Source: an uncultured Verrucomicrobiota bacterium (GTDB taxonomy: Bacteria; Verrucomicrobiota; Kiritimatiellia; CAIQIC01; Lenti-01). Taken from it: 64,000 nucleotides of DNA. Below are positions 1 through 9,585 of this stretch, piece by piece; the first letter of the stretch is position 1; every line of letters starts with the position of its first letter. Both the position numbers and the translations under genes were made by a program. Location of the stretch: NCBI GenBank assembly GCA_938003985.1, contig CALKWZ010000069.1, positions 6,087 to 70,086 on the forward strand, written 5' to 3'. Under the pieces are notes generated by a model. The model was not told the DNA's origin. It did not search any database and saw nothing but the letters and a program-made list of their open reading frames with translations.

Positions 1-1
1 G

Positions 2-3000
2 ATCGACTCGAACGACCCGGCGAGCTACTGGGCGCGCAAGCGGTCGCTGCTGGCGGCCGCGGTCTACCTGACGTCGCCCGGCATCCCGATGATCTTCCAG
101 GGCGAGGAAATGATGGAGTACTGGTCGTTCTCCGACCGCACCGGCTACCGCTGGGACGCGACGACCAGCGAATACCACCGCGGGCACGTCGCCGCCTACA
201 AGGCGCTGGTCCACGCCCGGCGCAACCTGAAGGGCGGCACGCAGGGGCTCAAGGGCTCGAACTGCGACGTCTACCACGTCGACAACGCCAACAAGGTCAT
301 CGCCTACAAGCGCTGGGACGCGGGCGGCGACGACGTGGTGGTGGTGGCCAACTTCGGCATTACGGCCTGGACCAACCGCAACTACAGCATCGAATTCCCG
401 TCCGCGGGAACCTGGTACGCGCATTTCAACAGCGACCAGACGAACTACTACGGCGATTTCAACGACGTCGGGTCCGCGTCCGTCGTGGCCGCCGGTTCGC
501 CGCCGGCCGCGAACGTCGACATGGGGCGCTATTCGGCGCTGATCTTCTCCAAGACGCCGCCGGCCGCGAGCGGCACGGCGACGGCCGGTCCCGAGAACAA
601 CGGCTGCGACCAGCCGGTTTCGTTCTCCTACGATCCGGGCAGCGGCCCCCTGGCCGGGGCGGCGCAGGTGCGCATGCTCATCGGCCACGACGGCTGGCAG
701 AACGCGTTCTACACCAACATGGCGCGCTCGACCTACGACACCAACCTGTGGCTTTGCTCCTATTCCGATTTCCCGGGCGGCACCCGCGGCCTGAACTACG
801 CGTTCACCGACGGCACCGGCGCCGCGTGGGACAACAACTTCGCCAAGGACTGGTACGTGGCCGTGGGCTGCCATTCCACCATGGACTTCGCGCCGGCCCA
901 GCCCACCGGCTGCTCCGAAGTCACCTTCACCTACCAGGCGGCGGACGGACCGCTGGCGACGGCCACGCAGGTCTTCGCCCACGTCGGCCAGAACAACTGG
1001 GAATGGATCGTCGATCCCGACGTCCGGCTGACTTCGCTCGGCGACGGGGTTTGGACCGGCACCTACAGCCTGCGCGATCCCGCCTACAACCTGAACGTGT
1101 GCTTCAACGACGGTCAGGGCGGGTGGGACACGCATTACGACAAAAACTGGAACGTGAACGTGCTGGACTGCCACACGAACACCGGCAACGTCTGGCTCGA
1201 TCCGGCCCAGCCCTACGGCTGCGATCCGATCACGGTCCACTACGCCCCCGCCGCGGGGCCGCTGGCCGGCGCCGCCAACGTCAATCTGTTCATCGGCCGC
1301 GACAGCTGGCTGGACGTGGCGACGCTGGCCATGACCCAGGATCTTTCCGGAGTCTGGTCGACGGTCTACGACCCGTCGCGCGGGTGCGATTGGATCAATT
1401 TCGTCTTCAACGCGGGGCCGACGAACGCCTTGGTCTGGGACAACAACTACACGAAGGACTGGAACTACTCCGTGTATTGCCCGCCGCAGGACGGGCGGGT
1501 GACGCTCGCGCCGGAGAATCCCGTCGGCTGCGTGCCGCTGACCCTCACCTACGAGCCGCTGCCGGAATGCCCGCTGGAAAACGCGACGAACGTGTTCGCG
1601 CACCTCGTGGACGCCAACACCGGCAACACGGTGGCGGAGGCCCTGCCGATGGCGGAAATCAGCAACGGGGTGTGGCGGGCCCAATACTTCACGCCGCCCG
1701 GGACCCAGTGGATCTACCTGTATTTCCACGACAACCAAGGCACGGCGGACTATCTGCGCAAATCGGAATACTGGTACGCCTATTTCCAGGATTGCGCGCC
1801 GGCGGACGCGGTGGCGATCACCAATCCCGTCTGCGAATGGCACGACGCCGGCGCCGCGTCCGTCCTCGTCCTGCAGGGCGTCGTGGCCAGCGGCCAGGCC
1901 GGCGATTTGGTCTGGACGAACGCCGCGACCGGCCAGCACGGCGCGCTGACGGCGACCTCCGCCTGGGAGGTCGCGGGCATCGTCCTGCAGCCCGGCACCA
2001 ACGCCATCACGGTCGGCACGCGCGTGTACGGCGCGCCGGCCTTCGACAGCCCGACCAACGCGGCGTACGCGGACGGCTGGCAGCTGGGCGACAACGGTGG
2101 CCTGGGTTTCGCGGCCTGGACGCAGACCTATGCCAGCGCCGCGAGCCTGTCCTTGTCCGGCACGAGCGCGCTGGGGCCCAAGGCGTGGCAGCTCGACAAT
2201 CCCGCCCAGTGGCAGTATTTCTCCCTCGAGCGCCCGTTCGGCCAGGCCCTCGTGGCGGGCGATTCCATCCGGTTCAAGCTCGATCTGGCGCACGGCGCCG
2301 GGCTCTACCAGTTCGTCGATCTGGTTTCGGAAAACGGCGGTTGGCTGGCGTCGCTGTCCTGTTCGCCCTACATGCCCAACATGGTGACCATCATGGCCGC
2401 CAACTACAACACGCTGCCGTTGCCGGCCACGACCGCGGGACTGGACTACCGGCTCGATCTGCTGACCGCCTCCAACGCATGGCTGACCATCACCTCGCGC
2501 AGTTCCGGCGAGTTCATCGCCACGAACGTCGTGTTCTTCGATTCCGGCAACGACCCGCTGAAGCAGATCTCGTTCGGCTGCATGGACGCCGGCAGCCAGG
2601 CCGGCGAATACGTCCAGCTGGCCGATCTGCAGGTCGTGCCCGGCACCGAGGGCCAATGGATCAGCGACACCGTCCTCGTGGTGTCCGCGGCGGCGGCGGA
2701 CAGCGACGGCGACGGCATGCCGGACGACTGGGAAACGGCGCACGGATTGAATCCGCATCTCGACGATGCGGCGGGCGACGGCGATTTCGACGGCCGGAAC
2801 AATCTGGAGGAATACCGGGCGGACACGCACCCGGGAAGCGCGGCGTCCCAATTGCGCTTCGAGCGGGTGGCCATGACCGGCAACGTGCTGCAACTGGTCT
2901 GGCAGGGCGGCAGCAACGCCGTCCAGATCGTGCAGTGCTCCAGCAATCTGGACTCGGGCTGGCGCGACTGGCTGACGAACCGGCCGCCGACGCCGGTGAC

Positions 3001-3070
3001 GAACACGTGGAGCCAAACCAATTTCGCGCAAACCAATCGGCTGTTTTTCCGGTTCAAGGCGCACCGGTGA
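2..3070 (+). CDS. GH13 alpha-amylase-type secreted enzyme, C-terminal part (5' end outside window)
   Basis: The reading frame is open from base 2, so the gene begins before the window. The first residues carry the end of a GH13 catalytic barrel (GIPMIFQGEEMMEYWSF), followed by the beta-sandwich C domain. Four consecutive modules of about 95 residues follow (roughly nt 590-860, 885-1170, 1195-1470, 1500-1790). Each starts P-x-x-GC, continues with an F/Y-rich strand and PLAxAxxV, and ends in conserved Trp residues, which resembles starch-binding CBM25-type domains. A beta-rich region follows, then a thrombospondin type 3-like Ca-binding stretch (DSDGDGMPDDWE, nt about 2700-2850) and a C-terminal module seen on many secreted PVC proteins. 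The protein probably hydrolyses starch or glycogen outside the cell. The catalytic acids are upstream of the window, so exact specificity cannot be read. The next gene is a second GH13 enzyme 61 bp downstream. Confidence 0.85.
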   Translation: MDSNDPASYWARKRSLLAAAVYLTSPGIPMIFQGEEMMEYWSFSDRTGYRWDATTSEYHRGHVAAYKALVHARRNLKGGTQGLKGSNCDVYHVDNANKVIAYKRWDAGGDDVVVVANFGITAWTNRNYSIEFPSAGTWYAHFNSDQTNYYGDFNDVGSASVVAAGSPPAANVDMGRYSALIFSKTPPAASGTATAGPENNGCDQPVSFSYDPGSGPLAGAAQVRMLIGHDGWQNAFYTNMARSTYDTNLWLCSYSDFPGGTRGLNYAFTDGTGAAWDNNFAKDWYVAVGCHSTMDFAPAQPTGCSEVTFTYQAADGPLATATQVFAHVGQNNWEWIVDPDVRLTSLGDGVWTGTYSLRDPAYNLNVCFNDGQGGWDTHYDKNWNVNVLDCHTNTGNVWLDPAQPYGCDPITVHYAPAAGPLAGAANVNLFIGRDSWLDVATLAMTQDLSGVWSTVYDPSRGCDWINFVFNAGPTNALVWDNNYTKDWNYSVYCPPQDGRVTLAPENPVGCVPLTLTYEPLPECPLENATNVFAHLVDANTGNTVAEALPMAEISNGVWRAQYFTPPGTQWIYLYFHDNQGTADYLRKSEYWYAYFQDCAPADAVAITNPVCEWHDAGAASVLVLQGVVASGQAGDLVWTNAATGQHGALTATSAWEVAGIVLQPGTNAITVGTRVYGAPAFDSPTNAAYADGWQLGDNGGLGFAAWTQTYASAASLSLSGTSALGPKAWQLDNPAQWQYFSLERPFGQALVAGDSIRFKLDLAHGAGLYQFVDLVSENGGWLASLSCSPYMPNMVTIMAANYNTLPLPATTAGLDYRLDLLTASNAWLTITSRSSGEFIATNVVFFDSGNDPLKQISFGCMDAGSQAGEYVQLADLQVVPGTEGQWISDTVLVVSAAAADSDGDGMPDDWETAHGLNPHLDDAAGDGDFDGRNNLEEYRADTHPGSAASQLRFERVAMTGNVLQLVWQGGSNAVQIVQCSSNLDSGWRDWLTNRPPTPVTNTWSQTNFAQTNRLFFRFKAHR

Positions 3071-3131
3071 GGGCCGGCGCCGGACGCGGGTGGCGCGAAA
3101 ACGGGCGAGAGACGATCAGGCGGAGGGCAAC

Positions 3132-6100
3132 ATGAGCGGCATTTTCCGTGGCTGGCGGGCGGGCGTGGTCGGTTTGCTGGTGCTGGCGGCGCGTCCGGTT
3201 CCGGCCGGCGAGGTGATCCTCCAGTACTTCAACACGGGCTGGCCGGAATTGACCCGGCGGATCCCCGAACTGGCCGAAGCGGGCTACACGGCGCTGTGGC
3301 TGCCGCCGCCGTTCAAGGCCGGCGGCGGCCTCTCCGTGGGGTTCGACAGCTACGACCGCTTCGACCTGGGCACCAAGGACCAGAACGGCTCCGTCGCCAC
3401 CAAGTACGGCACCGAAACCGAACTGCTGCACCTCGTCGAGGTGGCGCACCGGTTCGGCCTGCGCGTCTACTTCGACAACGTCATGGCGCACAACGGCGGC
3501 CCGATGTCGTCCGGCGCGCCGGGCACGCTGCAGGCCAACGGATTCGTGCCGGAGGATTTCCATCTCAAGCGCACGTCGGAAACCGCCTATGAAAACTACG
3601 GCTGGCCGGCGTGGGGCGACGAATGGCAGGTGCTGAACCGCAATCCGTTCGGCCAGGACATCGCGCAGGAGAATCCCAACACCAGCTTCGGCTGGACCGA
3701 AAACGACGACTACCCCAAATGGTCGGGCGTGCGCCACGCGGGCCGGCCCGAGTACTATCTCGATACCGACCTGCCCCTCGCCGCGGTCAGCGGCGGCGCC
3801 ACGTCGACCGTCTACACCTTCGCGAACAAGGAGCCGTTCGAGGATGCGAACGCGAACGGGCGCTTCGACTGGACCGACGCGAACGCCAACGGCCAGCACG
3901 ATGTCGGCGAGGCGAGCGAGGCGTTCACCGATACCGGCCTCGATCCCAGCCGGGCGGACCGCCGCACCGCGGCCTGGGGCTACGGCAACGGCAAGTACGA
4001 CATGGGCAATCCCGTCGCGGAGGACGTCAACGGCCTGCTGTTCCGCGCCATCCGCTGGTTCGTCGACAAGGCCAGCGCCGACGGCTTCCGGCTGGATGCC
4101 GTGAAGCACGTGCCGGCGTACTTTTTCGGCAAGATGGACAGCCCGAAGGACGGCTCCAACTGGGGCTACGGCGGGCAGGTGCAGGAGCAGTTCAACGTCT
4201 CGCGCGGGTTCAGCGACTGGGACAACCACCGCGACACCGTGTTCGACAACCTCCAGCCGCGCGACGACGCGCTGCTCTACGGCGAGCACCTCGGCGACCC
4301 GCCGTGGAAGATGTACTACGTGGACGCGGGCATGCGGATCGCCAACGACGATTTCCTCAACGCGGTGAAGGGCAACGTCGGCGCCAATCTGGGCGGCATG
4401 GACGATCCGTCCTACGCCGTGATCAGCCCCGGCCAGTCCATGCACTACGTCATGAGCCACGACAACAACTACCTCTGGGGCGGCGACCGCGAGCAGGCGC
4501 ATGCCGTCCTGCTCGCGCGCGAAGGCCTGCCGATCGTCTACACCGACGGCTACAACCAGAGCGGCTCGCCGGACTGGTTCCCGAAGCCGGCGGAAGTTCC
4601 GTTCCTGGGGCAGTGGGGGCAGGCCTATCTGCCGAGCCTGCTCGACGTCAACCGCCACTTCGCCTGGGGCTACCAGAGCAGCCGCTGGAACGCGTGGGAC
4701 TTCACCTCCTGGGTGCGCTACGACCCCGAAGCCACCGGCGGCGGGCTCAACGACCACGGCGTCACGCTGCTGTTCATGATGGCCAAGAACTACCTGTCGG
4801 CCTGGCCGTCGAAGGACGTCGCGCCGGTCTTTCCCGAAGGCGCGCGCCTGTTCAACTACTCGTACCACGACGGCGCCTTCGAGGTGAAGGTCAGCGGCGG
4901 CAAGCTGCTCAACATGGACGACACGCCCGTCTACGTCGCGCCCGGCAAGTTCTACGCGTTCTCCTGGCGCAATCCGGAAATGCCGCTGGCCTGGGGCGAG
5001 GGCCTGGCCCGGGAAGTCCAGCCCATCGAGATCTACGAGAACGGAACGCGGGCCGGCACCGTGACGGTCGCGCGCCGGGACGGCCGCAACGGCGATCCCG
5101 CCTTCAATCCGTACGGCTTGGGCGATGCGGACAACACCGACTACAGCTACAGCCTTGCGGTTCCGCGGGTCACCGGCGCCACCAACCTGGCGTTCGTCGC
5201 GCGCGCGGACGGCTCGGCCGAAAACGTCCTCATGAAGCTCGACGGCGGCATCGACCTGAATTCGCAGATGGACGTTGTGGCCCAGGCACCGGGCACCCGC
5301 GACAACCCGCCCGCCGGCGCCAAGGACAAGTTCCTCGGCTACGAACAGATGAAATACGTCCGGCGCGTGGCGGAGAAGTTCGCCGCGGCCGACACGGCGC
5401 GCAACACCATCGGGTCGCCCGGCGCCGAAACCTACGCCTGCACTATCGGATCCACGGGCTTCGTGGTCAACGCGGGCGGGGGCCCCAATCTCTTCGACGA
5501 CGCGCGGACGGTCGCGTGGCATTACCACGACCCCGCCCAGAACAACCAGGTGTCCACGAACCTGCAGTTCAGCCCGGCGCCCGTGGCCGCCGCGGACCAG
5601 CCGATCGCGATCTGGGCCAAGATCGGCTACGCGCCGGCGGCGGAGGCGGCCTGGCTGTACTACACGACGAACGGCGTGGACTATCCCGAAGGCAGCGCCG
5701 GCCGGGGCGCGGGCGCCACGCGCGTGGCGGCCTTGGCTTTCGCCACCAACGGGGGCGTGGACGGCACGAGCACCTCCCAGTGGTGGACCGCCGCGCTGCC
5801 GGCGCTGCCCGCCGGCACCGTGCTGCGCTACAAGCTCGGCGCCGCCAAGCGCGACGCCGCCAGCGTCTTTCCGTGGAGCGACGACAACCTCGCCGTGAAG
5901 CGCCGCATGGAAACCGTGTTCGAGGTCACCAACTTCAACGCCGGCGCGATTCCGCATTATCCCCACAACGACTGGGGCCGGATGGCCGCCGGCCTGCCGG
6001 AAGGCTTCCACGTCCTGCGCACGAAGGCGCTCCTCGGCCGCGCCGCCGGCGACACGCCCATCTACCGCGAACGCACGCAGACGTTCTACTACGACGTCCA

Positions 6101-7220
6101 GCGGCCCACGGGCTACGTCCAGGTTCCGCCCACGAACGGCCTGACGATTTCCAACTCCACCTATGGCGTCAAGGTGCGCTCCGACATGACCGTCGAAGAG
6201 GCCTGGTACAAGATCGAAGACGCGGATCCCGGCAACGACGATGCCCAGACCGGCGCGGCCAACGGCAACAACGCCTGGGTCAAGGCGCGCAAGGGCAGCG
6301 TGCCCGCGCCCCGGCCCGGCGGCGAGCTGGAAGAGCAATGGGAATTCGACTACGTGCTCGTGCCGACCGCCGGCACCGCCACGCTCAAGGTCCAGCTGCG
6401 CGAACTGTCGTCGTCCACCAACTTCGCGCTGGCGGATGCCGCCGGGCATTTCACGACCCTGATCCGGACGGTGGACACCGGCGGCAGCGGCCTGCGCCTG
6501 TTCATCCACGAGCCCGCCGCCGACGGCCTGACCGTGGGCGCGGGCAGCAATCTCGTGGCCTATTTCAGCCAGAGCCTGGCGACGGGGCTGGACGACGCCC
6601 AGCTGGCCCAATGCTTCGTCGTCGAGCTCGACGGCGTCGTGCAATCGAACGCCGCCTTCGTCGTCGCGCGCAACGTGACCACCAACGAGCACGCGATCGG
6701 CCTGGCCCTGCCGAACCTCCACAACGGCGATCCGGGCTTCGTGCACGTGCTGGAAATCGGCTTCGCGCGCGACGGCTATCCCACGCTGCTGGCCCAGCGG
6801 CAGGCCTACGCCGTGGCCGACGACGACAGCAACGACGACGGTATTCCGGACGCATGGGAGCAGAAGTGGGGCCTGCCGGTCGGCAGCCTGGTCGCCGGCG
6901 CGGACGACGACGAGGACGGCTACAGCAACCTGCAGGAATACTTGGCCGACACGGATCCGGAAGGCAGCAACGATTACCTCGTCGTGGAGGCGGTGGCGAA
7001 CCTCGGCACCAACGTGGTGCTGGACTTCGATTCGCGCTCCAACCGCAACTACTTCGTGTGGTATTCGGATTCGATGCACCCCGCGCGTTCCAGCTGGCGG
7101 CTGGCCACGCCGCTGACCGACCCGATCGAGGGCACCGGCCAGACGAACCGGTTCACGGACGTGCTGCCGAACCCGACGGGCCGGTTCTACCGCCTGGAAG
7201 TGGACGTGCCCGCGCCGTAA
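3132..7220 (+). CDS. Large secreted GH13 alpha-amylase family enzyme (1362 aa)
   Basis: The start ATG at 3132 follows a GGAGGG ribosome site and gives a signal peptide (GVVGLLVLAARPVPAG). GH13 motifs are present in order: region I FDNVMAHN (about residue 113), region II GFRLDAVKH with the nucleophile Asp (about 320), region III YGEHLG with the acid Glu (about 384), and region IV SHDNN (about 443). An Asp/Asn-rich Ca-binding-like insertion (DANANGRFDW) lies before region II. After the barrel come several beta-sandwich modules, and at about residue 1230 a DDDSNDDGIPDAWEQ Ca-binding stretch plus a C-terminal module like that of the preceding gene. At over 1300 residues it is about three times the size of a simple amylase. 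It probably acts on alpha-glucans outside the cytoplasm. All catalytic residues are present; exact substrate is inference. Confidence 0.9.
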   Translation: MSGIFRGWRAGVVGLLVLAARPVPAGEVILQYFNTGWPELTRRIPELAEAGYTALWLPPPFKAGGGLSVGFDSYDRFDLGTKDQNGSVATKYGTETELLHLVEVAHRFGLRVYFDNVMAHNGGPMSSGAPGTLQANGFVPEDFHLKRTSETAYENYGWPAWGDEWQVLNRNPFGQDIAQENPNTSFGWTENDDYPKWSGVRHAGRPEYYLDTDLPLAAVSGGATSTVYTFANKEPFEDANANGRFDWTDANANGQHDVGEASEAFTDTGLDPSRADRRTAAWGYGNGKYDMGNPVAEDVNGLLFRAIRWFVDKASADGFRLDAVKHVPAYFFGKMDSPKDGSNWGYGGQVQEQFNVSRGFSDWDNHRDTVFDNLQPRDDALLYGEHLGDPPWKMYYVDAGMRIANDDFLNAVKGNVGANLGGMDDPSYAVISPGQSMHYVMSHDNNYLWGGDREQAHAVLLAREGLPIVYTDGYNQSGSPDWFPKPAEVPFLGQWGQAYLPSLLDVNRHFAWGYQSSRWNAWDFTSWVRYDPEATGGGLNDHGVTLLFMMAKNYLSAWPSKDVAPVFPEGARLFNYSYHDGAFEVKVSGGKLLNMDDTPVYVAPGKFYAFSWRNPEMPLAWGEGLAREVQPIEIYENGTRAGTVTVARRDGRNGDPAFNPYGLGDADNTDYSYSLAVPRVTGATNLAFVARADGSAENVLMKLDGGIDLNSQMDVVAQAPGTRDNPPAGAKDKFLGYEQMKYVRRVAEKFAAADTARNTIGSPGAETYACTIGSTGFVVNAGGGPNLFDDARTVAWHYHDPAQNNQVSTNLQFSPAPVAAADQPIAIWAKIGYAPAAEAAWLYYTTNGVDYPEGSAGRGAGATRVAALAFATNGGVDGTSTSQWWTAALPALPAGTVLRYKLGAAKRDAASVFPWSDDNLAVKRRMETVFEVTNFNAGAIPHYPHNDWGRMAAGLPEGFHVLRTKALLGRAAGDTPIYRERTQTFYYDVQRPTGYVQVPPTNGLTISNSTYGVKVRSDMTVEEAWYKIEDADPGNDDAQTGAANGNNAWVKARKGSVPAPRPGGELEEQWEFDYVLVPTAGTATLKVQLRELSSSTNFALADAAGHFTTLIRTVDTGGSGLRLFIHEPAADGLTVGAGSNLVAYFSQSLATGLDDAQLAQCFVVELDGVVQSNAAFVVARNVTTNEHAIGLALPNLHNGDPGFVHVLEIGFARDGYPTLLAQRQAYAVADDDSNDDGIPDAWEQKWGLPVGSLVAGADDDEDGYSNLQEYLADTDPEGSNDYLVVEAVANLGTNVVLDFDSRSNRNYFVWYSDSMHPARSSWRLATPLTDPIEGTGQTNRFTDVLPNPTGRFYRLEVDVPAP

Positions 7221-7272
7221 GGCCGGCCGGCGGCAAAGGCCGCCGGATTTCCCGTGCGGTTGCGACAGCTTC

Positions 7273-7353
7273 GGATTTTTGTAGCTGGCCCCGCTGGGGC
7301 CGGCCCTTTCGCCTAACAGCCCCGGCCCCACCGGGGCCGGCTACAACAAATCC
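7273..7353. repeat. REP-like palindromic element, copy 1
   Basis: An inverted repeat opens GGATTTTTGTAG and closes CTACAACAAATCC. Inside are two GC hairpins, GGCCCC-gct-GGGGCC and CGGCCCC-acc-GGGGCCG. A second copy is at 12470-12553 with one hairpin changed. It lies in the convergent gap between an amylase gene and a methyltransferase gene, where it may also act as a bidirectional terminator. A separate weak hairpin (7227-7246) directly follows the amylase stop. Confidence 0.75.
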
Positions 7354-7373
7354 GGAAACGCACTCGGCGCGGA

Positions 7374-8186
7374 TCAAACCGTGCCGACGGTGAACAGCAC
7401 GCCGATATCGAGCCGGAGGCCCTGCGGGGTTTTCAGCGCGGCGACTTCCCGCAGATGGTCGGCGCGGAAGCGCGGCAGGTCGGCGGCCGGCAATTGGCTG
7501 AGCATGCGCCGGAAGCCGGCGTTCCAGACGACGTCCCACCATTCGTTTTCGTCGGCCAGCCAATAGCCCATGTTTTTGGCCTCGACCCGGACGTCGCGCA
7601 GGCCGGCGGTCGCGAACAACGTCCGGCAGCCCGCCTCGGACGCGATGCGTTCCCAGGTCTGCGGCGGCAGGGGCACGCCGTGGGCCGCCAGGCGATCCGT
7701 CAGCAGCTTGCGCAGGGGAAAGAAGTAGTCTTTCTGGAAATTGCAGATCGCGACGGCCCCGCCCGGCCGGACTTTGGTGGCGATCTGGGCGAGGGTGGTT
7801 TCCATGTCCTCGACGAAGAAAATGCCGAACGCGCAGACCGCCGCGTCGAACGAGGCGTCGGCGAAGCGCAGGTCCTGCATGTCCATTTCGGCGAACTCGA
7901 CGTTGTGAACGCCGCGCGCGGCGGCCTTCTGGCGCGCCTGCGCCAGCATGCCGGCCGAGAAATCCACGCCCGCCACGCGCCCGCGCGGCAGGCGCGCGGC
8001 GAGTTCCAGCGCGACGTGCCCCGTGCCGGTCGCCACGTCCAGCACGCGTTCGTCGCCGCGCAGCTCCAGGAGATCGGCCATGTGCCGCGCGCACGCGGGA
8101 AAAAAGCGCAGGACGGGATGGTCGTAGGCGTCCGCGACGGTGTTGAAGGTGTCTTTCAGGATGGCGCGTACTTGTTCGGCGTTCAT
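7374..8186 (-). CDS. SAM-dependent class I methyltransferase (UbiE/COQ5-like), 270 aa
   Basis: The protein has the class I methyltransferase core: motif I VLDVATGTGHVALELA, the acidic end of strand 2 (VAGVDFSAGMLAQAR), MDMQDLRFADASFDAA and the strand-4 region RPGGAVAICNF. The N-terminal NTVADAYDHPVLRFFP resembles the start of UbiE-like enzymes. The substrate cannot be read; small-molecule or quinone-like acceptors are typical of the family. The start is the ATG at 8186, where the methyltransferase homology begins; an open frame continues upstream but has no such content. It is the last gene of a minus-strand series. Confidence 0.8.
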   Translation of the reverse strand: MNAEQVRAILKDTFNTVADAYDHPVLRFFPACARHMADLLELRGDERVLDVATGTGHVALELAARLPRGRVAGVDFSAGMLAQARQKAAARGVHNVEFAEMDMQDLRFADASFDAAVCAFGIFFVEDMETTLAQIATKVRPGGAVAICNFQKDYFFPLRKLLTDRLAAHGVPLPPQTWERIASEAGCRTLFATAGLRDVRVEAKNMGYWLADENEWWDVVWNAGFRRMLSQLPAADLPRFRADHLREVAALKTPQGLRLDIGVLFTVGTV

Positions 8187-8594
8187 GGTCGGAAAAGGAT
8201 TTTGGCGCCACAGGCTACGCGCCGGCCGCGGGGAAGGCAACGGGAAAGGCCGTTGGCCGCCCGCGTCGTCGCGCCAAGGCCGCCAACGGGGAAAAGACGG
8301 GGTCGGAAACGACGAAAAACGCGAAAAACGCGAAATCGCCGCAAAAAATGCGGCGAAAAGCCGGCGATCGCCGCAAAACGGCCCGAATATCTCATCCCGT
8401 TGCGCCAGAAGGCTTAAAATCACGAAAAATCCGGCAAAATCGGCCCAAAAACGCCAAAAACGGCCTCAAAATGGCCGTTTTTCGGGTTGGGAGGGGTTGG
8501 GGAGGCGGAAAATCGGGATTTTGGCCATACCGCACCCGTTGCGGCTCGTTGCCGTCCTACAATGTCACATGGCAGGACGGTCTTCCCGAAAAGA
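8187..8594. other. Intergenic region with A-rich hairpins and the start of a duplicated segment
   Basis: No gene is visible in these 408 bases. The left part is rich in AAAAACGCG-type steps and includes a CGCCGCA/TGCGGCG hairpin near 8337. From 8368 the sequence is the first copy of the 820-bp duplication. A clear hairpin with A and T tails lies at 8456-8482. Confidence 0.6.
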
Positions 8595-9187
8595 TCAAAT
8601 TTTGAAGCTGTCCCGATTTTCGGCAGGAGGCAGAACGATCTCCAGAGGCTCGGGCGGGGCGCCTGAACTCAGATCGATGGCGCGGTCGTTGACGGGATAT
8701 TGTCGGCCGACGTTTGCCGTTGTTCCCACAACGATCCGGTTCAGGCAGGGCGCGGCGGCAACGAGGAAATGGCCGTCTTGGTCGGTCGGCGGCGGGGGCC
8801 AGATCTCGGCGAAGCGGGTTTGGAACTGCGAGAAGCCTTCGGGGGGGCACCGGGACGAGTTCGACAAGGCGATCCGGGAGGGGCCGCCCGGTCGTGTCGA
8901 CGACGCGTCCGGAGACGGACACGGCTTTCGGCAGCGCGAAATCCCAGCCCCGGTTCCACAACGAATGGGCCGGGCGAACGAAGGCCATGGACGAATAACC
9001 CTCGGCCATGACCCTCAACTGGTTGTTGCCCCGCGTTGCACGCAGGGTGAAACGGCCTTCCGCGTCGACTCGCGCATGCGCCGGACGTGCGCCGGCTTCC
9101 CTGTCCACGTCGATGATGACCAACCGGGCATGGGGTATCGGCTGCCCCGAGAGATCCGTGACGCGCCCCGAAACCAACCTCGGGCCC
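8368..9187. repeat. Large direct duplication, copy 1 (about 820 bp)
   Basis: These bases match 9586-10405 at a constant offset of 1218 with no insertion or deletion. By eye the gene-coding part from about 8609 to 9187 shows no difference, whereas the non-coding first 240 bases carry a dozen or so substitutions. The duplicated unit covers the 3' three quarters of a carboxypeptidase-regulatory-like gene plus its downstream region and terminator. The two genes differ completely upstream of the repeat. Confidence 0.95.
8456..8482. terminator. Bidirectional intrinsic terminator-like hairpin
   Basis: AAAAACGGCC and GGCCGTTTTT form a perfect 10-bp inverted repeat around a 7-base loop, giving a stem with A-run and T-run sides usable from either strand. 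It lies 3' of the minus-strand gene at 8595-9462. The second duplication copy (9674-9700) has a weakened version because one G is changed to T. Confidence 0.65.
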
Positions 9188-9462
9188 CTCAAGATCACCG
9201 CGGACGTCATCGACAATGCGATCCAAGACAAGACCAGCGAGAGCGCGGCCAGCAAGGCAGAGGACAAGATCGCGGCGGGATAACGAACCGCCGGACTTCG
9301 GCCGCTCCATCTTCCGCGGTTGGCGACGAAGAAAAACGCGCAGGCCAATGCGGCGAGCGCCAACATGTGCCAGGCGCGGGAGTGCGGGAGCATGTCGGCA
9401 AGTATCAGCAGGACGAAAACCCCCAGCGCGGCCATTGCGTTGGAAAACACCGTTCGTTTCAT
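8595..9462 (-). pseudogene. Carboxypeptidase regulatory-like domain membrane protein with C7 frameshift, copy 1
   Basis: Starting at 9462 the protein has about four hydrophobic helices, then a carboxypeptidase-regulatory-like beta-sandwich (GPRLVSGRVTDLSGQPIPHA, later SGRVVDTTGRPLP). At a run of seven C on the coding strand (8841-8847) the frame shifts. The open frame then becomes Arg/Pro-rich nonsense, whereas the +1-corrected frame continues sensibly (EGFSQFQTRFAEIWPPPPTD ... LEIVLPPAENRDSFKI) to the TGA at 8595. With six C the gene would be intact. The paralogue at 9813-10479 has the same seven C. It may be a decayed gene, a slippage-controlled gene or a shared sequencing error. Function is unknown; such domains usually lie outside the membrane. 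Confidence 0.65.
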
Positions 9463-9585
9463 CGGGAAAGCGTGGGCATAATCTTAATCGCGATGGCGAA
9501 GCTACACGGCCGGGCGCCGCAAGACAACGGGAAAGGGAAGCGGCACGACCGGCCGGAATGCTTGAAACAGCTTCTTTTCAGCTGT

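Noticed and set aside
3054..7331. A 1425-codon open frame antisense to the second amylase
   Set aside because: It is Arg/Val/His-rich low-complexity text, has no motif, and is explained by codon bias of the GC-rich gene on the other strand.
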